From positions 248,001 to 312,000 of the forward strand of contig NZ_WQHX01000002.1 of the NCBI RefSeq assembly GCF_013035425.1: a stretch of DNA of 64,000 nucleotides, given 5' to 3'. A program made the position numbers and the translations under genes. The notes below the pieces were generated by a model, which was not told the DNA's origin, did not search any database, and saw only the letters and a list, made by a program, of their open reading frames with translations. Source of the DNA: Ruegeria arenilitoris. GTDB taxonomy: Bacteria > Pseudomonadota > Alphaproteobacteria > Rhodobacterales > Rhodobacteraceae. The stretch's first letter is position 1; each line of letters starts with the position of its first letter. Below, piece by piece: positions 1 to 8,498 of the stretch.

Positions 1-21
1 AACATACTTTGCAAGCGACCT

Positions 22-831
22 TTATTGCCAGGTGGCCGGATCAAGGTGAAACAATTGCGACAGCTGAGCATACACCTCGGGCACGGATTTCTTTAGGGCC
101 AATGGTCGCTCAAAGAAAACCTCTACCGAAACCGCAAAGAACTCCTCGTGGCCTTCGGCACCATAAGCGTCGATAACAGTGGATGAACCTTTCTCAACTG
201 CTTCGACATGCGCTTTGTACGCGGTCAAAAATACCCGCTCCCACTCGGCAAAACTTTGTCCTTTGGCGAGCACCGGAACTCCATTAGTGCCACCGGAAAG
301 ATCATCGATTTGGTGGGCGAATTCGTGAAATACGACGTTGTGCCCATCGTGTTCGTTCAGCGCACCCTGCTCGCTGTGAGCCCATGACAGGATCACTGGT
401 CCGCGATCCCAACTTTCTCCGGTTCTGACGATCTCCTTTTCTGTTACGACATATCCTGAATGTCTTCGTTGGCGCGATTTAAAGGCATTTGGATAAATAA
501 GAACCGTCGTTAGATTGTCGTACCATAGGTCACTGTTAACAATTAGCAGGCAGGCTTGCGCTGCGATCGAAAGCTGCATGTCTTCGGTAACTTCCAGCCC
601 ATCGCAGCCGTAAAAATCGACTTGTTCCAGAAACAGGTTCACTTTGCCGTCCAATTTGGCGCGTAGATCTGATGGTAGCTTTCGGACTATAGGCACATGA
701 GCTTGGATAATCGCTTGATCGCGATCAGAAAGCGGTGTCGACAGCAGCCGCGACCTGATTTGCGATCTGGACCAATACCGATAGCCCACGAATGCCCCGA
801 TAAGCATTAATATGACAAGAACAACGTACAT
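22..831 (-). CDS. M90-family zinc peptidase, MtfA-like
   Basis: Product of about 269 residues resembling the MtfA (DgsA anti-repressor) / peptidase M90 family of zinc metallopeptidases. An HExxH-type site, HEFAHQID, is seen in the C-terminal half, followed by a Gly/Asn-rich stretch as in MtfA proteins. One N-terminal hydrophobic segment (VVLVILMLIGAFVGYRYW) suggests a membrane anchor with the peptidase domain on one face. I place the start at the ATG at 831; a TTG two codons earlier is also possible and no strong ribosome site is visible for either. In E. coli MtfA titrates the Mlc repressor, but that role cannot be assumed here. The gene is divergent from the glutamine-synthetase-like cluster. 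Confidence 0.8.
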   Translation of the reverse strand: MYVVLVILMLIGAFVGYRYWSRSQIRSRLLSTPLSDRDQAIIQAHVPIVRKLPSDLRAKLDGKVNLFLEQVDFYGCDGLEVTEDMQLSIAAQACLLIVNSDLWYDNLTTVLIYPNAFKSRQRRHSGYVVTEKEIVRTGESWDRGPVILSWAHSEQGALNEHDGHNVVFHEFAHQIDDLSGGTNGVPVLAKGQSFAEWERVFLTAYKAHVEAVEKGSSTVIDAYGAEGHEEFFAVSVEVFFERPLALKKSVPEVYAQLSQLFHLDPATWQ

Positions 832-901
832 GCACAAACCATAGACCGAGCTAGACTGAGAGGAAATTCATTTAGCAGGTCCATTCAGTTACCGTATCCA
901 A

Positions 902-915
902 AATTTGATCAAATT
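902..915. promoter_or_regulatory. 14-bp palindrome AATTTGATCAAATT, probable operator
   Basis: A perfect 14-bp inverted repeat lies about 60 bases before the first glutamine-synthetase-like gene. The same core recurs at 2329-2344 before the next gene. A repeated perfect palindrome at two neighbouring 5' ends suggests the binding site of a dimeric repressor or activator. The regulator is not identified; no regulator gene adjoins the cluster. Confidence 0.55.
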
Positions 916-974
916 CCGTGACATCCCTCGTCGGCTCCTTTAAACCAGTCAAAAGAAGTCCGACGGAGGTTTCT

Positions 975-2294
975 ATGGACCTGAGCAGCCTGCACACTTT
1001 CCGCGTGGCGGCTTGTGACCTGAACGGTCAGATGCGCGGTAAGCGTGTTCCCCCATCTTATGCGCCCAAATTGGAAAAGGGCGTGGTGCGTATGCCGTTT
1101 TCAGCCCTTAATGTCGACCTTTGGGGAGCCGACATAGATGGAAGCCCGCTGGTATTCGAAAGCGGGGATGCCGATGGTGTATTGCTGCCCACGGACCGTG
1201 GGCCGGTGCCAATGCCCTGGCTCGATACGCCGACAGCGCTTATCCCGATGGGATTGTATGACGACAATGGAACTCCATTTTCCGGCGACCCGCGACACGC
1301 CCTGGCGAGTATCCTGTCTCGTTATGCAAAGCGAGGTTGGTCGGTTATCGCTGCGACGGAATTAGAGTTTACCCTACTTGACGCTTCGGGCTCTCAACCA
1401 AAGCCTCCACTGAACCCGGTGACAGGACGCCGCCTCAGTGACGAAGCCGTTCTATCCATAGCGCAGATGGATGCCTTCGACTCCTTTTTCACAGATCTAT
1501 ACGATGGATGTGCGGCGATGGGCATCCCGGCGCAAACCGCTATCTCAGAGAGTGGAATTGGCCAATTCGAGATCAACCTGAGCCATCAGGATGCATTGCG
1601 TTGTGCAGATGATACGTGGCTTTTCAAAGCCTTGACACGTGGTCTTGCGCGGAAACACGGGTTTACCGCTACGTTCATGGCGAAACCGTACGCTGACGAC
1701 GCAGGCAATGGTATGCATGTCCATTTCTCGGTCACCGACGGGAGCGGGCGCAATGTTTTCGATAATGGAGGACCTGACGGTACTGAAATCCTACGGGCGG
1801 CTGTGGCGGGGTGTCTCTCGGCTATGCCTGGAAGCACGCTGATTTTTGCACCTCACGGAAATTCTTATACTCGGCTTGTCCCAGGTGCACATGCACCGAC
1901 CGGGGCCAGCTGGGCTTATGAAAACCGAACAGCGGCGATCCGCATACCGGGCGGAGCCCCTGCGGCGAGACGGATAGAACATCGTGTCGCGGGTGGCGAT
2001 ATAAACCCCTACCTGATGTTAACCGCCGTGCTTGGTGCAGCCTTTGTTGGTATCGAGGATGATCTTCGTCCCCCTCCCCCGATCAAAGGCAACGCCTATG
2101 AACTGGACGGCGTTCCACAATTGGCAGGTGATTGGAAATCCTCCATCGCCGCGTTCGAAACCGATCCGATCGTCACCCGTATCTTTTCCAAGGAACTGGT
2201 GCGCAATTTGGCAATGACCAAACGACAGGAAATAGCCCGCTTTTCGGACCGGCCTTCGGACGAGCACTGGCTCAGCTATCTTGAAGCCGTATGA
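975..2294 (+). CDS. Glutamine synthetase family ligase (PuuA-like)
   Basis: A 439-residue member of the glutamine synthetase fold. The N-terminal beta-grasp part carries DLNGQMRGKRVP. The catalytic part shows the metal/glutamate residues in ATELEFTLLD, GQFEINLSHQD and NGMHVHFS, and the ATP/phosphate Arg region in ENRTAAIRIPGG. Such sequences are usually gamma-glutamyl-amine ligases (gamma-glutamylputrescine synthetase and relatives) rather than the nitrogen-assimilating GlnA. A GTG start at 918 is possible, but the ATG at 975 has GGAGG five bases upstream and is preferred. The gene is first in a set with an amidotransferase, a second GS-like ligase and a FAD oxidase, which points to catabolism of an amine through a gamma-glutamyl intermediate. 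The substrate is not evident. Confidence 0.85.
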   Translation: MDLSSLHTFRVAACDLNGQMRGKRVPPSYAPKLEKGVVRMPFSALNVDLWGADIDGSPLVFESGDADGVLLPTDRGPVPMPWLDTPTALIPMGLYDDNGTPFSGDPRHALASILSRYAKRGWSVIAATELEFTLLDASGSQPKPPLNPVTGRRLSDEAVLSIAQMDAFDSFFTDLYDGCAAMGIPAQTAISESGIGQFEINLSHQDALRCADDTWLFKALTRGLARKHGFTATFMAKPYADDAGNGMHVHFSVTDGSGRNVFDNGGPDGTEILRAAVAGCLSAMPGSTLIFAPHGNSYTRLVPGAHAPTGASWAYENRTAAIRIPGGAPAARRIEHRVAGGDINPYLMLTAVLGAAFVGIEDDLRPPPPIKGNAYELDGVPQLAGDWKSSIAAFETDPIVTRIFSKELVRNLAMTKRQEIARFSDRPSDEHWLSYLEAV

Positions 2295-2328
2295 TCCCCT
2301 TGCCCGACCAATGGGAGTCGGTTAGAAT

Positions 2329-2344
2329 AAATTTGATCAAATTT
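2329..2344. promoter_or_regulatory. 16-bp palindrome, second copy of the operator
   Basis: AAATTTGATCAAATTT is a perfect 16-bp inverted repeat ending eight bases before the ATG of the amidotransferase gene. It contains the 14-bp core seen at 902-915. Both copies are followed within a few bases by GTGAC. Placed this close to the start codon, a bound protein would block the promoter or the start of transcription. The matching pair suggests that the first gene and the genes from 2353 onward are separate but co-regulated units. Confidence 0.6.
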
Positions 2345-2352
2345 GGTGACCC

Positions 2353-3033
2353 ATGAAAATTGGCATTCTGGTAACAGGCCACCCCCCGGACGAACTCTAC
2401 GACCAATTCGGCGAATATGATGGAATGTTCCGCGCCTTGCTGGACGGCAATAACTTTGAGTTTGCAACCTACAACGTAGTCGACAACCAATTTCCAAAAT
2501 CAGCAGAACAGGCAGATGGCTGGATCATCACTGGTTCGCGGCACGGTGCATACGAAGATCACCCTTGGATTCCGCCATTGGAGAATTTGATCCGTGAAAT
2601 CCGCGACATGGGCACGCCTTTGATTGGCGTTTGTTTTGGTCATCAAATCATAGCTCAGGCTTTAGGTGGTAAAGTTGAAAAATTTAACGGAGGCTGGTCC
2701 GTTGGACGAACGGAATACGACCACGACGGACAAACCGTAACACTAAATGCGTGGCATCAGGATCAGGTCGTAGAACTTCCCAGCGGTGCGCGTGTGACCG
2801 GTGCCAATGAGTTCTGCAAATACGCGATGGTCGCTTACGGTGACACTATCTGGACGGTTCAAGCCCACCCGGAATATGGCGATGACTTTATCCAGGGTTT
2901 AATAGAAACCCGCGGCAAGGGCCTCGTCCCTGATGAATTGATGATAGCCGCTACAAATCGAGCAGGCGGGCCAGATGATAACGCGAAAATCGGACAACAT
3001 ATGGCCTCGTTCCTGAAGAAAGTGAGGGCCTGA
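2353..3033 (+). CDS. Class I glutamine amidotransferase
   Basis: A 226-residue glutamine amidotransferase of the GATase class I fold. The nucleophile elbow GVCFGHQ supplies the catalytic Cys, and HPEYGDD near residue 175 supplies the His-x-Glu of the triad. The elbow resembles the GMP-synthase-like group more than PuuD (gamma-glutamyl-GABA hydrolase). By position between two GS-like ligases it could hydrolyse a gamma-glutamyl amide and return glutamate, or use glutamine as ammonia donor. It lies just downstream of the second palindrome, has only a weak ribosome site (GGTGA), and its stop overlaps the next start (TGATG), so the two are translationally coupled. Confidence 0.85.
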   Translation: MKIGILVTGHPPDELYDQFGEYDGMFRALLDGNNFEFATYNVVDNQFPKSAEQADGWIITGSRHGAYEDHPWIPPLENLIREIRDMGTPLIGVCFGHQIIAQALGGKVEKFNGGWSVGRTEYDHDGQTVTLNAWHQDQVVELPSGARVTGANEFCKYAMVAYGDTIWTVQAHPEYGDDFIQGLIETRGKGLVPDELMIAATNRAGGPDDNAKIGQHMASFLKKVRA

Positions 3034-4391
3034 TGGCCGATTGGACAGACCAGCTGCCGCAGGCAGCCCGCAATTATCTGGATGGCAAACGTCTGGATGA
3101 AGTCGAATGCATCATTTCCGACCTTCCCGGCATCGCAAGAGGTAAAGCCGTTCCTGCGACAAAATTCGCGCGGCAATCCTATTTTTATCTGCCCGATAGC
3201 ATTTTTTATCAGACTATAACCGGCGACTGGGGCGAAGCCGCAGGAGAAGATGGGTTCATCGAGCGGGACATGATCCTGAAACCTGATTTTTCCACCGCTT
3301 CTGCCGCTCCTTGGACGGGCGACTGGACATTGCAAGTTATCCATGACGCTTATGACCGCGAAGGAGAGGCAATCCCATACAGCCCCCGCAATGTCCTAAA
3401 GCGGGTCGTGCAACTGTATCGCGACAAGGGTTGGAACCCTATCGTAGCGCCCGAGATGGAGTTCTTTCTTGTGGCCCGAAATGTCGACCCTGCGCAGGGT
3501 ATCGAACCAATGATGGGCCGTTCGGGGCGACCTGCTGCGGCACGTCAGGCGTATTCGATGACCGCCGTTGATGAATTTGGCCCCGTAATCGACGATATTT
3601 ATGATTTTGCCGAACATCAGGGGTTCGAAATAGATGGCATCACACAAGAGGGCGGCGCTGGTCAGTTGGAAATCAACCTGCGCCACGGCGATCCGGTAAA
3701 GCTGGCAGACGAAGTTTTTTACTTCAAACGCCTGATCCGCGAAGCAGCACTGCGCCACAATTGTTTTGCCACCTTTATGGCCAAACCAATCGAAGATGAG
3801 CCGGGTTCGGCGATGCATATTCATCATTCGATTACAGACGTTGATACCGGCCAGAACATTTTCTCGGGACCACAGGGGGGCGAAACAGATGCCTTCTATA
3901 ACTTTATCGCAGGCCTTCAAAACCACCTGCCCGCAGGTCTCGCAGTCATGGCACCTTATGTTAATTCATATCGCCGATACGTTAAGGATCACGCCGCGCC
4001 CATCAATCTGGAATGGGCTCGAGATAATCGTACTACAGGAATTCGTATCCCGCTTTCCGGCCCCGAAGCGCGACGGATTGAGAACCGCATCGCCGGAATG
4101 GACTGCAACCCATATCTGGGCATCGCCGTATCGCTGGCCTGCGGCTACTTAGGTCTGGTCAATCAGGAACGTCCGCGCAAGCAGTTCTATGGCGATGCTT
4201 ACGAAGGTGAAGGTGACATCCCCCAAGTCATGGGTAATGCGCTGGACCTTTTTGACGGGGCCGAAGCGTTGCACGAGGTTTTAGGCCCTGAATTCGCGCG
4301 GGTTTATGGGATCGTCAAACGTTCGGAATACGAAGAGTTCCTGCAGGTTATCTCTCCTTGGGAACGAGAGCACCTGTTGTTGAATGTATAA
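3033..4391 (+). CDS. Glutamine synthetase family ligase (second copy)
   Basis: A 452-residue glutamine-synthetase-fold ligase, clearly distinct from the one at 975. Catalytic landmarks are APEMEFFLVARN, GQLEINLRHGD, AMHIHHSITD and DNRTTGIRIP. It begins inside the stop of the amidotransferase gene and is followed two bases later by the FAD oxidoreductase, so it sits in a tight operon. The family adds the gamma-carboxyl of glutamate to an amine with ATP. The presence of two paralogues could mean two substrates, a hetero-oligomer, or successive glutamylation steps; the sequence does not decide. Confidence 0.87.
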   Translation: MADWTDQLPQAARNYLDGKRLDEVECIISDLPGIARGKAVPATKFARQSYFYLPDSIFYQTITGDWGEAAGEDGFIERDMILKPDFSTASAAPWTGDWTLQVIHDAYDREGEAIPYSPRNVLKRVVQLYRDKGWNPIVAPEMEFFLVARNVDPAQGIEPMMGRSGRPAAARQAYSMTAVDEFGPVIDDIYDFAEHQGFEIDGITQEGGAGQLEINLRHGDPVKLADEVFYFKRLIREAALRHNCFATFMAKPIEDEPGSAMHIHHSITDVDTGQNIFSGPQGGETDAFYNFIAGLQNHLPAGLAVMAPYVNSYRRYVKDHAAPINLEWARDNRTTGIRIPLSGPEARRIENRIAGMDCNPYLGIAVSLACGYLGLVNQERPRKQFYGDAYEGEGDIPQVMGNALDLFDGAEALHEVLGPEFARVYGIVKRSEYEEFLQVISPWEREHLLLNV

Positions 4392-4393
4392 CC

Positions 4394-5707
4394 ATGTCCG
4401 CCCTGAACCTTCTTTATTCGAACGATCGCAAGGCTGAGTTTCCGCCCAGTTGGTATTCGGCAACAGCCAACCAGATCCAACGTTTTCCTGCGCTAAAAGG
4501 CGACACCACCGCGGATGTCTGCGTCATTGGCGGCGGGTACACTGGACTGTCAGCCGCGCTTCACTTGGCCGAGGCCGGATATGACGTAGTTCTTCTGGAG
4601 GCTCATCGTGTTGGCTTTGGCGCATCTGGCCGCAACGGTGGTCAATTGGGAAGCGCTCAGCGGATGGATCAGGAAGACCTGGAAAATCTAGTCGGGGAAT
4701 CGGACGCTGCAAAGCTCTGGCACCTGGCGGAAGACGCCAAAGAACTAGTCAAATCACTGATAAAAAAACACAAAATTGACTGTGATCTCAAACCTGGCAT
4801 TGCGGCGCTGGGATTTAGCGATTCAGAACGTCGTGACCTGCACGACCATGCTGCGCACCTGTCCGGGAAATACGGTTACGACCAGATCGAGTTGCTGGAT
4901 GCGGATGCCGGGCATGCACTGTGTCCCTCACCAACATACAAAGGCGGCTATTTGGATATGGGCGCCGCGCATCTTCATCCACTGAACTATGCCCTCGGAC
5001 TCGCGCAAGCTGCTGCCAGAGCCGGTGCACGGATTCATGAAGAAACCGAGGTGCAGAATATCAGTGAAGGCAGTCGCGTAGTTGTCCAATCTGAAACTGG
5101 GCAGATTAAGGCGGATAACGTAATCCTCGCGTGCAATGGGTATCTCGGAAATCTGAACCATCGGGTCGCATCACGTGTAATGCCGATCAACAACTTCATC
5201 GCCGCCACAGAGCCTTTGGGTGCCGACACTCAAAAAGTTCTAATGCGTGATGTAGCAGTTGCGGACACAAAATTCGTGGTGAATTATTTCCGGCTTAGCG
5301 CTGACGGGCGTTTGCTGTTTGGCGGCGGCGAAAGCTATGGTTATCGGTTTCCAAACGACATCGCAGGCAAGGTTCGCAAACCAATGACTGAGATATTCCC
5401 CCATCTTCATGACGTTCGTATCGAATATGCCTGGGGCGGGACATTGGCTATTACGATGCGACGCATGCCTTATTTGACGCGGCTGGCCGACAATATCTTG
5501 TCCGCGTCCGGATATTCCGGTCACGGCGTCGGCACAGCGACCCATGCTGGGCAATTGATGGCATTGGCAATCCAGGGTCAGGCTGAAGGTTTCGACACAA
5601 TGGCCCGTGTGCCAACGCTCCCTTTTCCTGGCGGTCCCGCGCTACGCAGCCCTTTGCTGGTACTTGCCATGACTTGGTACGCGATGCGCGACCGGTTGGG
5701 GGTTTGA
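4394..5707 (+). CDS. FAD-dependent oxidoreductase (PuuB-like, DAO family)
   Basis: A 437-residue D-amino-acid-oxidase-type flavoprotein. The dinucleotide-binding motif CVIGGGYTGLSAALHLAEAG lies near residue 40, followed by the FGASGRNGGQ motif typical of PuuB and related glycine/sarcosine-type oxidases. The best start is the ATG at 4394, two bases after the upstream stop. In the Puu pathway the equivalent enzyme oxidises the gamma-glutamylated amine to an aldehyde. Following two GS-like ligases, that is the likely role here, although no aldehyde dehydrogenase is present in this cluster. Confidence 0.87.
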   Translation: MSALNLLYSNDRKAEFPPSWYSATANQIQRFPALKGDTTADVCVIGGGYTGLSAALHLAEAGYDVVLLEAHRVGFGASGRNGGQLGSAQRMDQEDLENLVGESDAAKLWHLAEDAKELVKSLIKKHKIDCDLKPGIAALGFSDSERRDLHDHAAHLSGKYGYDQIELLDADAGHALCPSPTYKGGYLDMGAAHLHPLNYALGLAQAAARAGARIHEETEVQNISEGSRVVVQSETGQIKADNVILACNGYLGNLNHRVASRVMPINNFIAATEPLGADTQKVLMRDVAVADTKFVVNYFRLSADGRLLFGGGESYGYRFPNDIAGKVRKPMTEIFPHLHDVRIEYAWGGTLAITMRRMPYLTRLADNILSASGYSGHGVGTATHAGQLMALAIQGQAEGFDTMARVPTLPFPGGPALRSPLLVLAMTWYAMRDRLGV

Positions 5708-5819
5708 GCCAGTCAAATGCTACATTTAGGTGAAATTTCGCCGAGTGGGTGAATGAGGTCTTGGCTTGAGACCCGTCTGGCTTTATCTTTTCCAAAGGTA
5801 GAATTTGGGAATTCCTAAT

Positions 5820-7034
5820 ATGACGCTTCCTCCAAACGTCCATGACGCCGAACCCATCCCAGCCACAGCCCGAGACGCAATCGACGCATTGATGCAGTCT
5901 GGTGACCTTTTCCGTTACACAGCGCCACAAGATGCTCCGGTGGCGCTGTTGGAGGCAGAGTTTGCTGAACTGTTGGGTACAAAGTACGCGCTGGCAGTAT
6001 CTTCTTGCTCGGCTGCTTTGTTTCTTTCCCTAAAGGCGCTGAACCTGCCGCGCGATGCGCGGGTTTTGATCCCTGGCTTTACATTTGCCGCCGTGCCCTC
6101 ATCAGTCGTCCACGCCGACTGCATTCCTGTTTTGTGCGAAGTTGGCGCAAACTACCGTGTAGATATGGCGGATTTCGCCGCCAAACTAGACGATGTTCAA
6201 GCTGTCATCATCAGCCATATGCGCGGCCATACCTCGGATATGGATGCCATTATGGAATTGTGCGACGAACGCAATATTCCAGTAATCGAAGACGCCGCGC
6301 ATTCGCTGGGGACTACATGGCACGGTCGAAACATCGGGACAATCGGTAGAATCGGCTGTTTTTCGTTTCAGTCCTACAAGATGATAAATGCCGGTGAAGG
6401 CGGCATCATGATCACCGATGACCCAGAACTGATAGCGCGTGCAGTCATAATGTCCGGCGCCTACGAGCATAATTGGAAAAAGCACAAAGGACCGCACGGC
6501 GAAAACTCTCATGAGCTTGAGCATGCCTTTGCAAACTGGCAGAATCATTTACCGCTGTACAACTTGCGAATGAGCAACCTGAGCGCGGCTGTGATCCGGC
6601 CACAGATGCCCGAACTTGCCCGTCGGGTACGGGATGGTTTGGCCAATCACGACTATGTCGCTCACCGCCTGAATGGTTCGCCTTACATTGATGTGCCGGC
6701 TCCGCTCGCGCCAGAACAACGTGCGCCGGATTCCATCCAATTCAATCTGGTCGGTATGGAAGAGGCCGACATTCGTGCCTTTGCTGCTGCGGCGGAAGGT
6801 CGAGGCGTCAAGGTTCAGGTTTTCGGCCTGAGCGAAGACAATGCCCGCGCGTTTTGGAATTGGAAATTCCTGCCGGAACAGGTGGACTTGCCTCAAACAC
6901 GGGAAATGCTGATGAAAGCCTGTGACGTTCGTCTTCCTGTGCGCCTAACTCGTAACGAGTTGGATTTAATAGCCGATATTTTGTTGGCATCAGTGGCCGA
7001 GGTGACTGGTCCAGTGCCAGTTTATGGTACCTGA
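5820..7034 (+). CDS. DegT/DnrJ/EryC1-type PLP aminotransferase
   Basis: A 404-residue PLP enzyme of the DegT/DnrJ/EryC1/StrS family. The cofactor Asp is in VIEDAAHSLG (Asp158) and the Schiff-base Lys in SFQSYKMINAGEGG (Lys187). Family members usually aminate keto-sugars, some as part of antibiotic or surface-polysaccharide assembly. Here the gene follows the amine-catabolic set on the same strand with a 112-base gap, so it may be separately transcribed, or may transaminate a product of that pathway. The ATG at 5820 is chosen over a TTG at 5805. It ends three bases before the convergent protease gene. Confidence 0.8.
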   Translation: MTLPPNVHDAEPIPATARDAIDALMQSGDLFRYTAPQDAPVALLEAEFAELLGTKYALAVSSCSAALFLSLKALNLPRDARVLIPGFTFAAVPSSVVHADCIPVLCEVGANYRVDMADFAAKLDDVQAVIISHMRGHTSDMDAIMELCDERNIPVIEDAAHSLGTTWHGRNIGTIGRIGCFSFQSYKMINAGEGGIMITDDPELIARAVIMSGAYEHNWKKHKGPHGENSHELEHAFANWQNHLPLYNLRMSNLSAAVIRPQMPELARRVRDGLANHDYVAHRLNGSPYIDVPAPLAPEQRAPDSIQFNLVGMEEADIRAFAAAAEGRGVKVQVFGLSEDNARAFWNWKFLPEQVDLPQTREMLMKACDVRLPVRLTRNELDLIADILLASVAEVTGPVPVYGT

Positions 7035-7037
7035 GCC

Positions 7038-7799
7038 TTATTGCGCGGTCACAGCAAACAAATCGACAGACAAGAACATAGCGTCGATCCCTTGAGGGGT
7101 TGGCGCTATGCGCGAAAGGATGCCTGCTACGGCCAATCCAGTTTCTGTTTGCACCAATAGGGGCGCGCCTGAATCACCCATCATCACAGGACAAATGGCT
7201 CTTAGCACGTCTTTGGTCAGCGGACGATGAACACATTCAGGAGTTCGACTTAGAACATGAGGGCGAAGCCCGGGATAGCCTGCGACGAAAGTCGGCTGTG
7301 CTTCCGGCTTTACCAACGGCAGGTATCCCACCTTCTGCCCGATTGGATCTTGTAGCGTCAACACGGCCCAATCCCGGTTGGCGCGATTATCAAAAGCTCC
7401 GTCCTGACCTTGATCTGGAGCCAGCCGATAATCTTCAACAAATGAAAATTCCGAATACTCCCCGCGCTGATAGCCAGCGGCGAAGCGCATACTGGCCGGA
7501 GGAATCCATCGCTTACGCGCGCCGTTGTACAGGCAATGTGCTGCAGTTAGGACGTGGCGTTCCGATACAAGAACACCCGTACAATGGGATCGTTGGCTCT
7601 GGCTGGCGAAATTTACCCGTCCAATGGCACGCCATGGCGCTGTCGAAGCATCCAATATCTCACGGGCGCGTATATCTTCGCACCCGGCTTGCGCGTTAGC
7701 GCCAAGTGTACACACAGGTTCCCAAACCGTGGAGTATGTACCCTGAGCTAACGCTGACCCTGAAAAAAGCGACACCGCAATTAGGGCAAGCAGACGCAC
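7038..7799 (-). CDS. Secreted trypsin-like serine protease
   Basis: A 253-residue chymotrypsin-fold protease with an N-terminal signal peptide (MRLLALIAVSLFSGSALAQ, cleavage after ALA). The catalytic triad is visible: His in LTAAHC, Asp in NRDWAVLTL and Ser in GDSGAPLL. Paired cysteines around the His and Ser loops fit disulfides in the periplasm or outside the cell. The start is a GTG nine bases after the phaR stop, so it is probably read through from phaR, with a weak ribosome site of its own. Substrate unknown. Confidence 0.85.
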   Translation of the reverse strand: MRLLALIAVSLFSGSALAQGTYSTVWEPVCTLGANAQAGCEDIRAREILDASTAPWRAIGRVNFASQSQRSHCTGVLVSERHVLTAAHCLYNGARKRWIPPASMRFAAGYQRGEYSEFSFVEDYRLAPDQGQDGAFDNRANRDWAVLTLQDPIGQKVGYLPLVKPEAQPTFVAGYPGLRPHVLSRTPECVHRPLTKDVLRAICPVMMGDSGAPLLVQTETGLAVAGILSRIAPTPQGIDAMFLSVDLFAVTAQ

Positions 7800-7808
7800 T
7801 TCGTGAAC

Positions 7809-8363
7809 TCAGCTAAGCTTGGACAGTTTTTGCTGCAATTCGGCCAGTTGCTTTTTAATGTCATCCAGGTCTTCCTTCGGTTGAACCTCTGAAGAGTCTT
7901 CGTCACCCGGACCTGACCAACCTCCCGACAAGCCTCCTGTCATCGCTTTCAAAAAGGCCTGCTGCTGCGCTTGCATTGCCTCGAAACCCGGCATTTGGGA
8001 CATTGGATTCATTGCGTTCATATTTTCCATCATCTTGGCCTGACTTTCACGCAACATTTCAAACGAGCTCTGTAAAAACTGCGGCATCATACCCCCACCT
8101 GGCAGCATGTAGCTGCGCACCAAGTCGTTTAGTACGTTAACCGGCAGAACATTTTCGCCGCGGCTTTCATGTTCCGCAATGATTTGTAGAAGGTACTGCC
8201 GCGTCAGGTCGTCACCAGTTTTCAGATCGATGATCTGAACCTCGCGTCCGTCGCGGATAAAGCCAGCAATGTCTTCGAGTGTGACATAATCGCTGGTCTC
8301 GGTGTTATACAGCCGCCGACTGGCATACCGTTTGATCAACAGCGGATTTTCTTGTTCTGACAC
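7809..8363 (-). CDS. phaR: Polyhydroxyalkanoate synthesis repressor PhaR
   Basis: A 184-residue PhaR. The N-terminal DNA-binding PHB/PHA accumulation regulator domain is recognised by LLIKRYASRRLYNTETSDYV and the following DLTRQYLLQIIAEHE segment. The C-terminal part is Met/Gln-rich and ends in a probable coiled coil (KKQLAELQQKLSKL). In Rhodobacter and Paracoccus PhaR binds PHB and represses phasin and its own gene until granules form. The start is GTG with GGAGGG seven bases before it. A near-match to the PhaR box lies 22 bases upstream (8385-8395), which suggests autoregulation. phaP, phaC and phaZ follow in the neighbourhood. Confidence 0.93.
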   Translation of the reverse strand: MSEQENPLLIKRYASRRLYNTETSDYVTLEDIAGFIRDGREVQIIDLKTGDDLTRQYLLQIIAEHESRGENVLPVNVLNDLVRSYMLPGGGMMPQFLQSSFEMLRESQAKMMENMNAMNPMSQMPGFEAMQAQQQAFLKAMTGGLSGGWSGPGDEDSSEVQPKEDLDDIKKQLAELQQKLSKLS

Positions 8364-8384
8364 CGTTTACCCTCCCCAAGGATG

Positions 8385-8395
8385 ATGCATTGCAG
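8385..8395. promoter_or_regulatory. Degenerate PhaR box before phaR
   Basis: ATGCATTGCAG differs by one base from the CTGC-N3-GCAG motif described for PhaR of Rhodobacter sphaeroides. It is 22 bases upstream of the phaR start, where it could mediate autorepression. Support is positional only. Confidence 0.4.
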
Positions 8396-8415
8396 CACAG
8401 ATTATGCGAGTGCAG

Positions 8416-8449
8416 AACAAAAAGAAAGGGCAGGTCAAAGGACCTGCCC
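8416..8449 (-). terminator. Rho-independent terminator of phaP
   Basis: A 9-bp perfect stem (GGGCAGGTC / GACCTGCCC) with a 4-base loop is followed, on the minus strand, by a T-rich run (TTTCTTTTTG). It lies about 50 bases beyond the phasin stop and upstream of phaR, so phaP is a monocistronic unit. Confidence 0.8.
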
Positions 8450-8498
8450 AGCACGATTGCACCGAATGGGAGGGATGGGTGCGGATCGCGTACTTACC

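Noticed and set aside
7100..7699. Long plus-strand frame antisense to the trypsin-like protease
   Set aside because: It is a shadow frame; the minus strand carries a signal peptide and full catalytic triad, and the plus frame has no motif or ribosome site.
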